The translations under genes were made by a program, and so were the position numbers. The notes beneath the pieces were generated by a model. It worked only from the letters and a program-made list of their open reading frames with translations. It did not search any database and was not told the origin of the DNA. Below are positions 25,470 to 37,449 of a DNA stretch of 64,000 nt, piece by piece. Each line of letters begins with the position of its first letter. Positions within the stretch are counted from its first letter, which is position 1. The stretch covers positions 124,001 through 188,000 of the forward strand of contig JAQGDQ010000022.1 of assembly GCA_030141605.1 (NCBI GenBank), given 5' to 3'. This DNA is from Tubiluchus corallicola. Taxonomy: Eukaryota; Priapulida; Priapulimorpha; Priapulimorphida; Tubiluchidae.

Positions 25470-26800
25470 GACATTAATGTCAATGACGTCAGTGACTGTC
25501 TACGTGAAAACACTTCTGTCCTAACCACGTCAAAAACTCCGAAGATCAAAAATGCGCAAAGTCTATTAACTAATCCCAACAATTTTGGCACTGAAGTTGT
25601 TTTCAGGCTAACATGTTCATTAGGAAAACACTTGCCTTATCAAGCAAAGTCTTATCAAACTGATCGAAATTTAAATTGTTACATTCATGCCTAAACAGTA
25701 AATTATTCAGTGTTATTGAGTAGATCCAAGTTTACCTGTTTAAACAGAAATGAAGCGCTTTCAAAATCCACAATTACATAAGGAAAGAATTAACGAAGGC
25801 GGCTAGATTCATTGGTAGAAAAACATGCCCTGTTGCACAAGAGAAGTTTTGTTGGGCATAATAAATCACGTTAAGCCAAAACTAAATTATTTAATATCAG
25901 CTTGGCTTTAGCACTGTTATAGGAGTCAGAAAGAAGCATTAAGCTTCAAATAACAAGGCCCAAAACACTGCATTTGCTAAGCGTGGCGAAATAAAACGAC
26001 ATAGATGTGTTCTTTTAATTTCCCTCTTTTGGTGACCAAGGAGCCTTCCTAATACAACGTTAAATTCATGTGGTTAGGTAAGAATAAACTGCACAGATGT
26101 TTAAATAGTAATTAATAGTGTTTGGAAAACATTAATTTGTTCTGCCATTCAAAGAATTACGTCCTGTTTAGAGTCAAATCTCTAGTGGCGTTCCTGTACC
26201 ATCAATGGCCTTTATTAAACAGTGAAATGAAAACCTGTGATTTTAGACTTTTGCTGTGCACCTTGTTTATGGGCTCAGCTTTTTATTGCTTTGCTTAGAC
26301 AAATGCTTAGAAACATGGTAACGACTTAAAAACAAGAAACAAATAAGTAATGTGCAAAGGAGTAAATTCATAAAAGTCAGAAAGGAAGAGACTATTCGTC
26401 CTCACAAAAACAAGAAGACGTATAGAGTTCAAGAAGGCAGATTAGTATTAAGTCTTTGATTTAATGTCCATTTCAGGATAATAATGATGATGATGGCATG
26501 ATTAACAAAAATGGCACGGACGACAATGTCAAAGGAGAGGATGATGATGATGGTCTGTTAATGTGTGAAGTTTCATCTGATCACTGATAATGATGTAGTA
26601 AAATAAAAAAACTGCAAATAATACATATAAGACCCTGAAACTAAAATCACGAGTGTAAAAATACAGTATAATAGTTTAAACTATTGTAAAAGACAAGAAA
26701 AAAGGGGTTCCTAAAGTAGGTTCCAGAAAAATCGCCTTAAAAATATATTACTTTATAGTAATTTTAAGCATGTATCCTTCTCGCGTTAAAAGGATATTTA
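25470..26800. other. Intergenic DNA, no gene seen
   Basis: AT-rich; a GATGAT patch at 26480-26560. No coding signal. Confidence 0.5.
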
Positions 26801-26827
26801 GATATTTTTTATTAGTGTCAAAAATAC

Positions 26828-26900
26828 AGGACATACATACAATATCAATTTTGAAATATACAAAAACAAGACATGTATACAATTTCAATTATGAAATATA
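26828..26900. repeat. Two ~33-bp near copies in the LINE 3' tail
   Basis: 26828-26860 and 26868-26900 align with 5 mismatches at a 40-bp spacing (core GACAT..ATACAAT.TCAATT.TGAAATATA). Short tandem units in the 3' UTR are common in LINEs and may help define the tail recognised at reverse transcription. Confidence 0.7.
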
Positions 26901-28034
26901 ATGACACTATAATTATACAAACTAAACAATTACCATAAAACAAATATTGTTAAATCTTCCTGTTAGTTATATTAGTTATTTGATGAAAAGTTTAAAGATT
27001 AGTATTTAAAATAAATTGTCATTCATTAGACCTCATTTACAAAGCCTTGATCATAACATTAGCTTTCTCAATCTAATTAAGAAATTCCTTAATTACTTCT
27101 AAATCATTACTTCCCATCAAGAATAAAAATTTATCAGCATCGCTCATAAGGAAAAATTCTGGAATAATTACATTGATGTGCTTATATAATTTTTCTCTAA
27201 GATCTTTGTAGTAAGGGCATTTTATGACAAAGTGTAATTTCGTCTTCGATTTCATTTCTTAAATAGTATGAGCATATACGATTCTCAACTGGGATTTTTC
27301 TAGGATTAACGTACCTCCCTCGTTCAATACACAAAATATGAGAGCTGATTCTCAGTTTTGTAAATTTTGTTACAGCCACAAACTAAATATTTTTCCAGTT
27401 GATATTGTTTTTTGAAAGTTCGACACGTTCGCAGTTTGTTTTGTCCATTGGGTTTGTTATCATTATGGATTTCTTCTTTCCAAAATAGAGTATAATCAGT
27501 TTTTATTTTTTCTTCTAATTTATTAAGTAGTCTCTTAGGTGAAAAAGTTGTCTGGTTATTCCAAACATGTTCACAGCCATTTACACATAATATATATACT
27601 TAACAAAAGTAGTCCCAACAAAAACAGTTCTCAGCTAAGTTTCGGTTTTCGTTATAAGCTTGGAATACATAACTATCATAAGGTTGGCTAATAACATGTA
27701 TCCAGTAGTTTATTGTGTCCTTAATTATTTTAATAAAAATGGGGAAACGGCCCAGTTCTGCCCTAGTCGCATATTTGTTTGATTTGTTATTAACATTCAA
27801 AAGAAATCTGCATAATTTAATATTGCTTCTTCGCTTGGCACACTGTCAAATTTAGTTTGAATGTGCGGGGAATTGTTTTTAAGTTTAATAATACTAGGTC
27901 CGCATACACAAGAGCCATATAGCATGATAGGTTCTACAATATGTTCAAATAATTTGATAATAGTATGTGGGTTTGCGCAGTTTGAGATGTACTATTTTCA
28001 TGCAGTAAAAAGCTTTTAGGCCTTTGTCTTTTAG

Positions 28035-28388
28035 TCAGGTACAGCTTTGCCTGAAAGCACCAGACGCAAAGACCCCTAAGTATTTATAGGATTGGACTAT
28101 TTTCAGCTTATCAGATCTATAGGTAAAGTTTAAGTCTTTTAGAATTCTGCCTGCTTTCTTAAAAACAATAATTTCTGTCTTTTTAGTGTTAACTTCCAGA
28201 GCCCATTCGCTATTCAGCTTGTTAAGGCATTGTTGCATTCCTGGCTGGGAACAAGAAAGTAAGACCATATCATCTGCATAGAGAAGACAGTTGGTTTCAA
28301 AATTGCCTAGACTGACGGGATCGCATTCATTAGATGTGAAAACTGTTGGCACGTCTTTGATATACAAGGAAAAGAGAGGAGGGCTCAA
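28035..28388 (-). pseudogene. LINE reverse-transcriptase palm fragment (YADD)
   Basis: The best-preserved frame of the LINE. It holds LSPPLFSLYI-type motif B remnants, YADDMVLLS (motif C), a GMQQCLNKL helix, NTKKTEIIVF (motif D/E region) and YKYLGV. The frame is lost on both sides (28388 and 28035), so it is a broken remnant and cannot make a working polymerase. Confidence 0.9.
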
Positions 28389-28555
28389 CGTACATCCTTG
28401 CTTAACACCAGGGAGGATAGTATATGTTCTGTTAATCCGTCAGCAAGTTTAACAGAGTAATTAGTTTTGGAGTACGTATTTTGCAAAATCTCAAGGAAAT
28501 AAGTGCCTATATTATTTTTAACAGTTTATAGTACAATCCAATTCACCAGACTGAA

Positions 28556-29047
28556 TCACAGGCTTTGCGCAAATAAACAACAATAAAGTTTATGATTTCG
28601 TTTCAAAAATTTATCGATGTGTGTTTTTAAGGTAAACATATGATCACTGGTACGACAGCCTTTTTTAAATCCTATTTGACTTTCATGCAGAATGTTATTA
28701 TCACTCATAAATGTTTCTAACCTAATATTCAGAATTTTCGCAGATAATTTGCTTAAGCTGCTTGAGATGGCGATTCGTCTATAGTTGTTTGGGTCTGTTG
28801 CATTTCCACTTTTGTATATTGGGATGATGTAGCTTTCCTTCCACTGGGAAGGATAGCTGGAACCAGAAAAGATCAAATTAAATAATTTACGAAGACAAGG
28901 GACAATAACTTGGCTCGAAGCTTTGAGCATTTCGTTTATAAAGCTGTCTGTACCAGCAGCTTTGTTATTTTTTAACTGGTTAATGGCTATCATGATTTCC
29001 GTATCAGGTATTCTATAATCTAGCTGAAAAAAGGTAATTTTCTTCAA
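28556..29047 (-). pseudogene. LINE reverse-transcriptase fingers fragment
   Basis: Contains the AAGTDSF, WKESYIIPIYKSG, NNYRRIAISSSLSKL and QIGFKKGCRTSDHMF blocks of non-LTR reverse transcriptases. The frame breaks at motif A, where a stop and a shift occur around 28556. It joins the upstream linker frame only through a frameshift near 29030. Confidence 0.9.
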
Positions 29048-29379
29048 TATACTCGGACAGTTTTTTAGTTTTTCTCCAATGGCTATCGTTACTATTCAGT
29101 AAACTTCTAAAATGTTGTACAAAAACTATTGGTTCAATGTCATCGCCCTTGTTCAAAGTTTTTTCTGGGTTCTGATTATCTTTCAGGTGTTTGATTAGGT
29201 TCCGAAAAGCCTTCGGATTTTTAGTTTCCCGTTCAGTTAGTTGTTTCATGACACGGGGTAAAATGAATGTCCGTTTGTTTTCATTTTTAATCCTCTCGCG
29301 ATAGCGTTCCGACAGCGCCATTACGTGCGCACAGCGTAGATCTTTAAAATACATGTACACTAAGCGAATCATCTTTTAC

Positions 29380-30455
29380 AGAATTTCATGTATTAGTACT
29401 CATTCCTCCCTGTATGTACGTCGTACAGTATGTCCCGTAGTTTCACAAGTGACTCTTGTCGATTTTCTAATTAACTAAAGCCATTCTAGTTGAGTTGCTA
29501 ATTATTAAAGATTGTGTATTCATCGGATGATCATCACTAACCAGGCAAACAGCATCCCTTCTGTGAGTGACACTGTACTTGTTTCAATTTCAGTCTAAAT
29601 GGAAGTTCATGGAACGCCAGTGGGGATGGTAAACTTGGTTCTAGTAGCAGGGAAAGTCCGGATGGGGAAGTTTTATTCTTTCACATTTTATTTAACTTAT
29701 CGGTAGGCTTCATACTGGAGACCCCAAAAAAAGTGTTAGGCCCGTAGGCCTACTTCCTCACGTAGAACCACTAGGCCTTATTTTTACCTGACGAAGCCTC
29801 TCTTTAATTTCATAGGGATGTGGCACTAATAATACACTGTCAAAGTATATTTATTTTTAAGATTTCCCATTTTTTCATAAGCCATTGTACTGATTGAATT
29901 GCACTGGCCAGGCAGCATTTCTACGCATCATTTTGCTTGTCTGCTGTCTGTGTTCTGTATTCATCTCTCTAATTAATCGTTTGCCTATATATATTTTTAA
30001 TGCAACGTGAAGTGAAATTACTAATTTGTGACGTTGCAGAATAACGCATCATGCAGCAATTATTCTGCATATAACGTTTATTAATTCTGACGTTACGAAA
30101 ATTATCTCATAATAATCAACCTAACTTAATCTAGGATAATTCAAGTAGGTTATACATTTCTTGAGTCTTGGCGCCGTAATTTGCGAAACATTAATCATGC
30201 TTTTCGTGTTTTAATTGCAAGCAAACGCCAGAAAGCAAGCGCTTCTTTGTGTTACGCATGCATTAAAATTTCACAGTAATGACCGCACTTAGGTTATTAC
30301 ATTTAATAAAAATGCAAGAAGTTTTTGTTCACGTACGGCGATTAGTTGTGCTTCTAGCCTTTGTGTTCCTAATTATAAGGATTTTCGCGCACGTAATCGG
30401 TGTGTGCTATTCAGTTTTTGACATGTAAATGTATTCTGCATGCTTTTATGAAAAT
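29380..30455. other. Intergenic DNA, no gene seen
   Basis: AT-rich, no coding signal and no obvious repeat. Confidence 0.5.
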
Positions 30456-30459
30456 GGCA

Positions 30460-31115
30460 TTGGGTACAAAATATCTGGGCTACCGAATTACAAGCGTCAA
30501 ATATCAGAACTACGAAATTTTCTGACAACTACTAAGTGTTCGGTTGTTTCGTGTAAAGTTTGCTAAGAGTCCGATTACGAAATGTCTGGGTTGCTAATTG
30601 GCAGGAATACCAAGTTTTCAATTGTGAAATGGCAGGAGTACGAAGAGACCAATTACCACCAACCGACAGGCTTGCCAAGTAGGCGAACTGCAATGATTTC
30701 TATATGTATAGTTTAACTACAGCTACAACCTGGGTTATCATATTTCATGTGCTTATATTAAGAAGTTTGTAGTTACTAAATTGCCAAGTGACCAAATGTC
30801 CGGTTTACCAAGTATGCAAACTATAAAATGATCTTAACTGCTTATTATAGTCACCAAGTGCCCACGTTGCCAAGTTTCTAGTTACTGAATGTACTGTTAC
30901 CTGTTATCACGTTTTAACTGGCAAGGAGTATCCAAAAGTGCCCAAAGGCTAACGAACGTCTGATTTTCAAAATATTTAAGCAGTTTTAAATTTAAATATT
31001 TTATTACTAAGTGTTCATGTTAATAAAACCTGAGTTACTAAAGTGCCTGATTATCAAAGTGCTCGGTTATAAATTGTCGAATTACTAAGTGTCTATTTGT
31101 CAAGTGGTCAGTAAG
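30460..31115. repeat. Cryptic degenerate minisatellite, ~14-17 bp unit
   Basis: Around twenty or more variants of a core close to TTACYAAGTGYCYGG recur along ~650 bp. Examples are TACTAAGTGTTCGG (30530), ATTACGAAATGTCTGGG (30574), TTGCCAAGTGACC (30781), TCACCAAGTGCCC (30851), GTTACTAAAGTGCCTG (31034), ATTATCAAAGTGCTCG (31050) and ATTACTAAGTGTC (31082). Units are separated by short insertions; the middle (30690-30760, 30965-31020) is nearly erased. Period is not a multiple of three and stops are frequent, so it is not coding. Confidence 0.7.
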
Positions 31116-31119
31116 ACCG

Positions 31120-32570
31120 CGTAAATTTAAACGAACATTTGTTTAAATATTTGAGGTTTCTACTTTGTAAAAATTCTAATGTATTAGAAGCATAGCGGAG
31201 AAATATGGCAGGCACCGTTTTGTGATAACAGGTTTTTGAAATGTCATTTTCTCTTTCGCCAGACCTTGCGGGATCTTTGCATTTCTGTTGAATTTTTCAT
31301 TCCTAACTGGGGATAAAGAGACAATTTATCAAAAAGATGGTTGTAAGCCGTGTCGGATATTTACCGGTTCTGCCTGCCAGATTATATCACGCATTTGTCT
31401 CACCAGCAAAAACCGTATTACAGGAAGAATCCCGTGAATTTGAATACCAAGCCGTCACGCGTACTGTCGTAATAATCCAGAGCAGAAGAACTGGTAGCAA
31501 CAATTGATTGCTTCCACTAATACAAGGTGACTTTAGACATGATAGCAGCGGCACGAAACATCATCGCCTGACTTATTTCTGAGCGGGAATTACTGTCAAG
31601 GCTAAACATATCATCAGTATGAGGATATGTTCGATGCATTTTTGGGCTTCAATACCAAATGAGTCTATTTCGCTGACGGGCAACACAACAATGACGTCGC
31701 AGATGCAGAATTTATTCATTGCAGGTCAAGAGCGCATTATTCCCTGCAAATATTTCATTGACTAGATCACACTTAAAGAATGAAACAAACCCATATAGAA
31801 CTTTTCGGCCATTATTCATAACTGCAGGCAGTAGTTTTACAAATTTCTTTTTGTCTAGGTTTTGTGTTGGGCATTTATTTATTTTTCTTATAAAGCATTT
31901 GCGGTATGTTAGGTCTATAACCGTTTCTCGCCACTACTGCTTACGACTGTTAGATTTGCAAACGTCTCAACCTATTACTGCCTGTTGCATAGTTCTACTA
32001 GTTGGCATACGGCTAGTTAGTTAGTTTTTGTCTTGCTCGAAATTTTTGTCCAGCTAAAAATCACATGTATCGATAATTAAATAGAAAGACAGCGAATTAT
32101 CAGCATCCAAACCAGTATCTTTTATTAACGGCAATCATTAATAAGGGGCACGGCTGTGTTGCCACGAAACATGAAACATTGTTTGAAGAGCTGTTGATCA
32201 AAAGTTTGACACTAATACAGGAATCGCCGGGAGAAGTGTTGATTTTAGTCACGCAAAGTAATCTGCGAAAATCCCAGCAGATCGTAACGATAGATGAGGT
32301 GAAACCTGCATTTTCCATCAAAAATCTTGGTGAGATTTATCGAGATAAGACGTTCCTTGCTGTAATTGTGTGCCCGAGTTTTGCAATTGCCTTTCTCATA
32401 AAGCTTACCTAATATGATTATTAATTGAAATTTAGGATAGATAATAATTAGACTTTTCCTATTTTTAAGCACACTATTTTGTAAATGAGTCTCATGAAAA
32501 TAATTTTTAAGTAGGTCGCTTGGTCAATCTCTCCTACAGTCAGTCAGTTAGACAGTTAGAGAGCGAGCGA
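31120..32570. other. Intergenic DNA, no gene seen
   Basis: Open frames at 31719-32024 and 32179-32412 have no recognisable domain; I could not support them as exons. Confidence 0.45.
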
Positions 32571-32573
32571 ACA

Positions 32574-32689
<116 letters not shown>

Positions 32690-32802
32690 CTTATTATTAA
32701 GTCTCATTTATTTAACAAAATAATACAAAACCCTCTTTTTACAGGGCAAGAATGCACTAATACATATAAAAATGCAATATCTATTAAAGCACAATATACA
32801 TG

Positions 32803-32828
32803 TAAACACACACACATACACACACATT

Positions 32829-32914
<86 letters not shown>

Positions 32915-32936
32915 AATAAATATGTATATGTATATA
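32803..32936. repeat. Compound (CA)n-(TA)n microsatellite
   Basis: About 25 bp of CA/CATA followed by roughly 76 bp of pure TA (32834-32911) and a short TGTATATG tail. Such long TA runs can extrude cruciforms. Confidence 0.97.
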
Positions 32937-33151
32937 CAATGAATATGTTAAATAATATGCTTTGAATTTTTATCTGGTAATTTTGAAACTGTTGCAAAAA
33001 CAACTACATGTTGTACGATACTAGTTTTTTAACCGAGATTTCGTGTAATATCAATGAAGGCTGCACATGCAGATGCACCGCTGAAAATATACAGGTGTTC
33101 TAAATTTAGTGAATCCAAAACGTTTTACGTAGAAGATTTAGCGTTGTACGG

Positions 33152-33365
33152 AGAGAGAAGAGAGAGAAAAAAGAAGAGAGCAAGAGAGAGAGAGAGAGAG
33201 AAAGAGAGAAAGACAGAGGAAGAGAGAGTGGGAGAGAGAGAGAGAGAGAGAGTTAGAAGAGAGTTTGTATGCGTCCGTGTGCATGTGTGTGTGTGCGTGA
33301 GGGTGTGTGCGTGTGCGTGTGTGCGCGCGCGCGCGTATGTGTATGTGTGATTGAACGAGAGAGAG
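33152..33365. repeat. Purine (GA)n tract followed by (GT)/(GC) alternating tract
   Basis: 33152-33262 is almost pure purine; 33270-33350 is TG/CG alternation with a CGCGCGCGCG core near 33323-33336. This is the third compound dinucleotide array within 800 bp. Confidence 0.95.
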
Positions 33366-33369
33366 AAAA

Positions 33370-34430
33370 CATTTCAAACAATTAGCTTAGGTTGAGCTAT
33401 AAATTTCCAGAAAATAATAACTAGACAGGCAAAAAGCAGTAATATCTGTTGCAAAATGCATGAGTTTCCATATTTTATTTTGGTCTATACTAGACTAGTT
33501 TGTGTAATAGTAAGTTAATGTTTTCATCACTGTCACATTTGGTCGGCCAATGTATTTAGCGAAACTCAAGATTGCTAATAAATAAAAGAAAATCTGCATT
33601 CAATCAAAAAGGCACTCCTTGTTTAGTTTTTTAACTTTCGTACTTTGTTGGGATTCTTTCACACGTCATGGCAAAATCCACTTTCAACTTGCAAACGCAA
33701 AGACTGCCGTGATCTACGCACATTGCCTCAAAACTATATATAATCACCAAGATATCTGATATTATCGGTAACAGTTTCACTAAGCCTATAATTTATTCCG
33801 TCTAATTTATTATTTAGTCCATAGACGTTGTTGAGACTTGAATGAAAATCAGGTATACGGTGATATCACTGCTTGTACGTTTCAAGACGCTTGTGTGAGA
33901 CGAGAATTTACAAGACGTACCACTTATTGAAGCCGTGCCCATGGGAAAATTCGTAAATCATTGAGAAAATGCACTTGCTTCAACAAGATTATCGAGAGTA
34001 CAGTTCAGCTATATATTTCTGGGCAATTCAGCGTCAACTATCCCCAAATGCCTAACTATATTTATCAATGTATCCTTCTAGTGCCCATCTATATCAAGCG
34101 TAGCGCGATGCCGATGGGGCAAAAAACATAAAATGGGCGAGGAGTTGAAATATATGAAACGGTAAATAAACCGATTAAGATTTTTTTTAAATAAAAACTT
34201 TATGGTGCAACATTGAGAATAATCTAATAGTGTGATATAAACACTTATCGTCAATGAAACTTCCAAATAACTTCAGTGAAGAGAAATTAAGGAACGAACG
34301 GACGAACGAACTATCTAACCATGGTTGGATAAAAATCAGAGCAGATGCCTCAAGAACTAACAAAGCTTTCGGCAGAAAACTTGACAAAAAAAATTGGTGT
34401 TTTTAAAAATAATAGCTGGTGTTAGTAACT
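33370..34430. other. Intergenic DNA, no gene seen
   Basis: AT-rich, no coding signal; a CGAACGGACGAACGAAC patch near 34294-34310. Confidence 0.5.
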
Positions 34431-34431
34431 T

Positions 34432-34665
34432 GTTTCTGAATGTGTAGTAGTAGTCTTAGTAACAAACTGATTTGTACAGGGAAGTAGTATAGGTGGTATA
34501 AAAATCGAAAATGCCCCAGTTTCAGCAGTCATGATACGTGTGTGCTTATTAGATATAAACTGCTACTAGACACTCGTTTACTGCACAATTTTTCTTTGTT
34601 TTTCCTTCCTAACTTTGATCACAGGTTCCCATTTGATGTTTTGATAAACCTTCAAAGGCCCCCAA
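34432..34665. repeat. Copy A of a ~220-bp direct duplication
   Basis: Aligns with 35461-35680. Shared blocks: GTAGTAGT.TTAGTA, GTATAAAAATC, TGCTACTAGACAC, and a CCTTCAAA phrase near the end. Together they suggest an old local duplication ~1.03 kb apart. Confidence 0.65.
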
Positions 34666-35140
34666 TGCATTTAAAAACTTCTCATACATTGACACCTTGT
34701 CTTATATCGAACAGTTCCCGATATTACTGCAACTTATTTCTGATGCAATTTAATGTCTGTATCTGTTAAAATCTTTGTTGCAAGATGCTACGTGCAATGT
34801 GGCAGTAAGGGAAGGTAATCAAATGGAGCGTACACACATTCAAGAAGATGATGAACTTTAGAGAAGTCTTAATACTGCTACAGTAACAGTTGTTCATATA
34901 AATATATTTGCTTTGTTTGGCGCATTAGTCTTTTACTGTAGAAACGATCGAGCAAGCAAGTAATCAAGGAAACAAACAAGCAAATAAACCAACAAACAAA
35001 CAAAATAAAACTAGCAATATTTTAACAAACAACAATGAATACTGTCTGGAAATACATCCGTCTTGAAAGAAATAAATTTTTAAATGCAAGATAACAAACT
35101 AAAATCTCACAATGATTGGACAAAAACCCGAACAGAAGTC
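34666..35140. other. Intergenic DNA with AAAC-rich patch
   Basis: 34955-35010 is made of CAAG/CAAA/AAAC units. No gene seen. Confidence 0.45.
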
Positions 35141-35143
35141 TTA

Positions 35144-35357
35144 TGGCGCGTTCAAACTTAGAGACTTCTCTCGCAACTTGTTGGGCAATTTCTATCTGAA
35201 AGAAGTTGCCAAGCTGTTCCAACGTTCAAGTCGTTCGTGCCACACGTTGCAAGAAGTTGCGAAAGAAGTTGCCAAACCGTTCACACGTTGCAACTTTACT
35301 CTCAGCGAGAAGTTGCGCAACAAGTTGCGAGAAATGTCTCTACGTCTGAACGCGCCA
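35144..35357. mobile_element. Foldback MITE with TTA target-site duplication
   Basis: A 214-bp element that is close to an inverted repeat of itself. It starts TGGCGCGTTCA and ends TGAACGCGCCA, with a further ~40 bp of near-matching arm (GAGAC, TCTCGCAACTTGTTG) on each side. A direct TTA flanks both ends (35141-35143 and 35358-35360). Inside, GCAACTT/AAGTTGC is repeated many times in both orientations. A three-base TTA duplication fits the PIF/Harbinger superfamily (TWA). The open frames on both strands here are mirror artefacts of the inverted repeat. Confidence 0.85.
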
Positions 35358-35460
35358 TTAGAAACTATCAAAAATTCTTGATACACAATCTGGCTTAGAA
35401 ATAACAGTCATAACGGTTAATACTGCGTGCGGTGAGCTACTGAGTGTGTTCACTGTTTGT

Positions 35461-35680
35461 TTCTGGGTGTGTGACAGTAGTAGTTTTAGTACCTCCTAAC
35501 AGATTACAAACTAATTTCAGAACAATGGAAATATTACAGACTGTATAAAAATCAGAAACATTTCAGCGATTAGTATACGCTTATTGGACATGAATTGCTA
35601 CTAGACACGCATTTATTACAGAGTTTTTCTGTAGTCTTTCGTCCAAAGGAAGAGTTGAGCCTTCAAAAAATTCGAATCTT
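35461..35680. repeat. Copy B of the ~220-bp direct duplication
   Basis: Second copy of 34432-34665, same orientation. The foldback MITE at 35144-35357 lies between the two copies. Confidence 0.65.
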
Positions 35681-35684
35681 CAAG

Positions 35685-37045
35685 CTCAGCTAAATTCAGG
35701 TGAAGGCACTTTCTGAATGTTCACGGTGTCTGCTCAGCGACCAAAGTTAATCGACGATGAGTTCCACAAGTAAATTTATAAGTGACCACTAAAAACTACT
35801 TCTTTGTGATTTCGTTTGTCTGACTATCTCCAAGTATTTACCTTGTTGAGAGAGTGTATAAATGGAAACACGATCAAGACGTTTTATCGGTTTAGTGTAA
35901 CAGCTTAAATGCTTTTACTTAGTTCCGATTCATGAATCATCTGGATTCCAGTCGTGCCACAACTGTTTACGCTATGTATGCTGTTGGTGAGTGCTTAGTC
36001 GCCATTCGCAGTGTAGCGAACTTGGAATAAAAGCATTCCTACTTGCAAGCGTTTCAGCAAACGAGTAATTAAGCAAAGTTGATTCTTTTTGGATACTCTA
36101 TTGATTAAAAAGTAAATGTGTAATGCCATGAGGTAATGCCTTGCCATGCTCAGCAGACGGCTGGAAACTTTTTGAAAGACACATTTTTAATTCAGTTTAA
36201 TAATATTTAATTTGCTGAACTTGCAAATTAGAACCAAATGTTTCCATAACGAGTGAGTCAGTCTAATATGGAACCACTTCATTTCAATTGATTAAATTCC
36301 CGTATAAGAGGAGGCATTTCACCCACACTGGGTAGAAATCGCAAAAATCAAAGAAGATTAGAATACTGCTTTTCACAGTTTCGAAACTAATCTGCTAAGC
36401 AGGCTGGTACAACAAAGGCAGGATCAACAGGTTTGCTAGAGTTGCTGATTTTGAAAAAAATTTCTTCATTTAATTTCACCATTTCTGTCTTTTAACAAAA
36501 TTAATTCTGTGTTCAATTTAATGAGCACTATGAACGTGTTTTAACATTATCACCTGCGGAGTAAGTGGATATCCTTTTCTTTAGAGTCCTTTAGCTCTTC
36601 AGAAATGCCCGATAATCTTTTATTTTGGAGAGCACTTGGATAAAGAGCTGTTAGCAGGGATATACAGTTAAATCTGACAAACTACGTTGTGTGGCAACTA
36701 GCAGGAGTGTTTTTTTGCCTTGCAACGTTCACATATTAAATAATATCCTGGCTGTGATGCACTTGGCTGACAAAATATTCAGGCGATTCAGACAAAGCTG
36801 AATTCATGAATCTTATGATAGGCTATACTTGTCAAGGAATTTGTTTGCTGTTGAGAAATCATTACGTTATGGAAAAAATCTAAAAAGATTCTTTGACTAT
36901 ATCGTGAAGAGTTGAAATTGATGTGGAATATTGGAGTGCTGAATATTTGTTTATCTGCTATAAAAACGAAGTATTTCAACCCGTAAACCTACCGGCCGAA
37001 GCTGAAAACCAATATGCGACACTCAGATTATGCCTATAACAAATA
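35685..37045. other. Intergenic DNA, no gene seen
   Basis: No coding signal; the part next to 37050 may belong to the LINE scrap but is too decayed to tell. Confidence 0.45.
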
Positions 37046-37049
37046 AATA

Positions 37050-37290
37050 ATGTGAAATACTCGGGCATGGATGCCGACAATATCCTTTCATGTAATTTTA
37101 AAGTCATTCTATAACTTCGGAAAGAAAAACGAAACAAACTGAAAAGACGTTATTTCTACCTCGTTTCTTACATGGATGTAAACTGTTCTGAAAATCCAAA
37201 ATTTATTTAAAATTAAACTCACTCCAAAACGATGCTCTGAGACTAATTACTGGGGACATCACGTGTTCCATAAATAAAGGCTGTTGCACA
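37050..37290 (+). mobile_element. Short LINE reverse-transcriptase remnant
   Basis: 37055-37145 reads KYSGMDADNILSCNF then LRKEKRNKLKRR, like the 'KYLG...' block and following helix of non-LTR RTs. 37216-37275 reads LQNDALRLITGDI in another frame, like the 'LQ..ALRLITG' block. Stops and a frameshift lie between. The order and spacing fit the region after the RT palm. Confidence 0.5.
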
Positions 37291-37449
37291 TTAATCAAAA
37301 ATACTAAGTGAACAAGAGGAATAGATTCCCATGGAAGTTTCCTCTGGGTATTCATGTAAAAAATAAGAAATATTGAAAAATATAGAATCAAGGCTGTTGT
37401 AATTCTAGCACATTGATTAGCTTAAAGAAGGTTTTGTGCAGTAGCAATG

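Larger units (their letters stand above)
26805..29375 (-). mobile_element. Dead, 5'-truncated non-LTR retrotransposon (LINE)
   Basis: Read on the minus strand: a linker region (29372 down to ~29013, with NPKAFRNLI), RT fingers (~29047-28556, with NNKAAGTDSF, PIYKSG and NNYRRIAIS), RT palm with the catalytic YADD at 28269-28280, and a YKYLG block. A C-terminal Cys/His region follows in two frames (27379-27073, with IERGRY, IPVENRIC, HFVIKCPYY). The part between carries an in-frame stop and frameshifts, and the motif A aspartate is not preserved. No endonuclease domain is present, so the copy is 5'-truncated. The 3' tail ends near a TGACACTAATAAA-like stretch (minus strand) at about 26805-26820. 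Domain order fits the CR1/L2/Jockey-I side of the LINEs; I cannot name the clade. Confidence 0.9.

Noticed and set aside
35112-35386. Overlapping similar proteins on both strands
   Set aside because: They resemble each other because the locus is an inverted repeat (foldback MITE).
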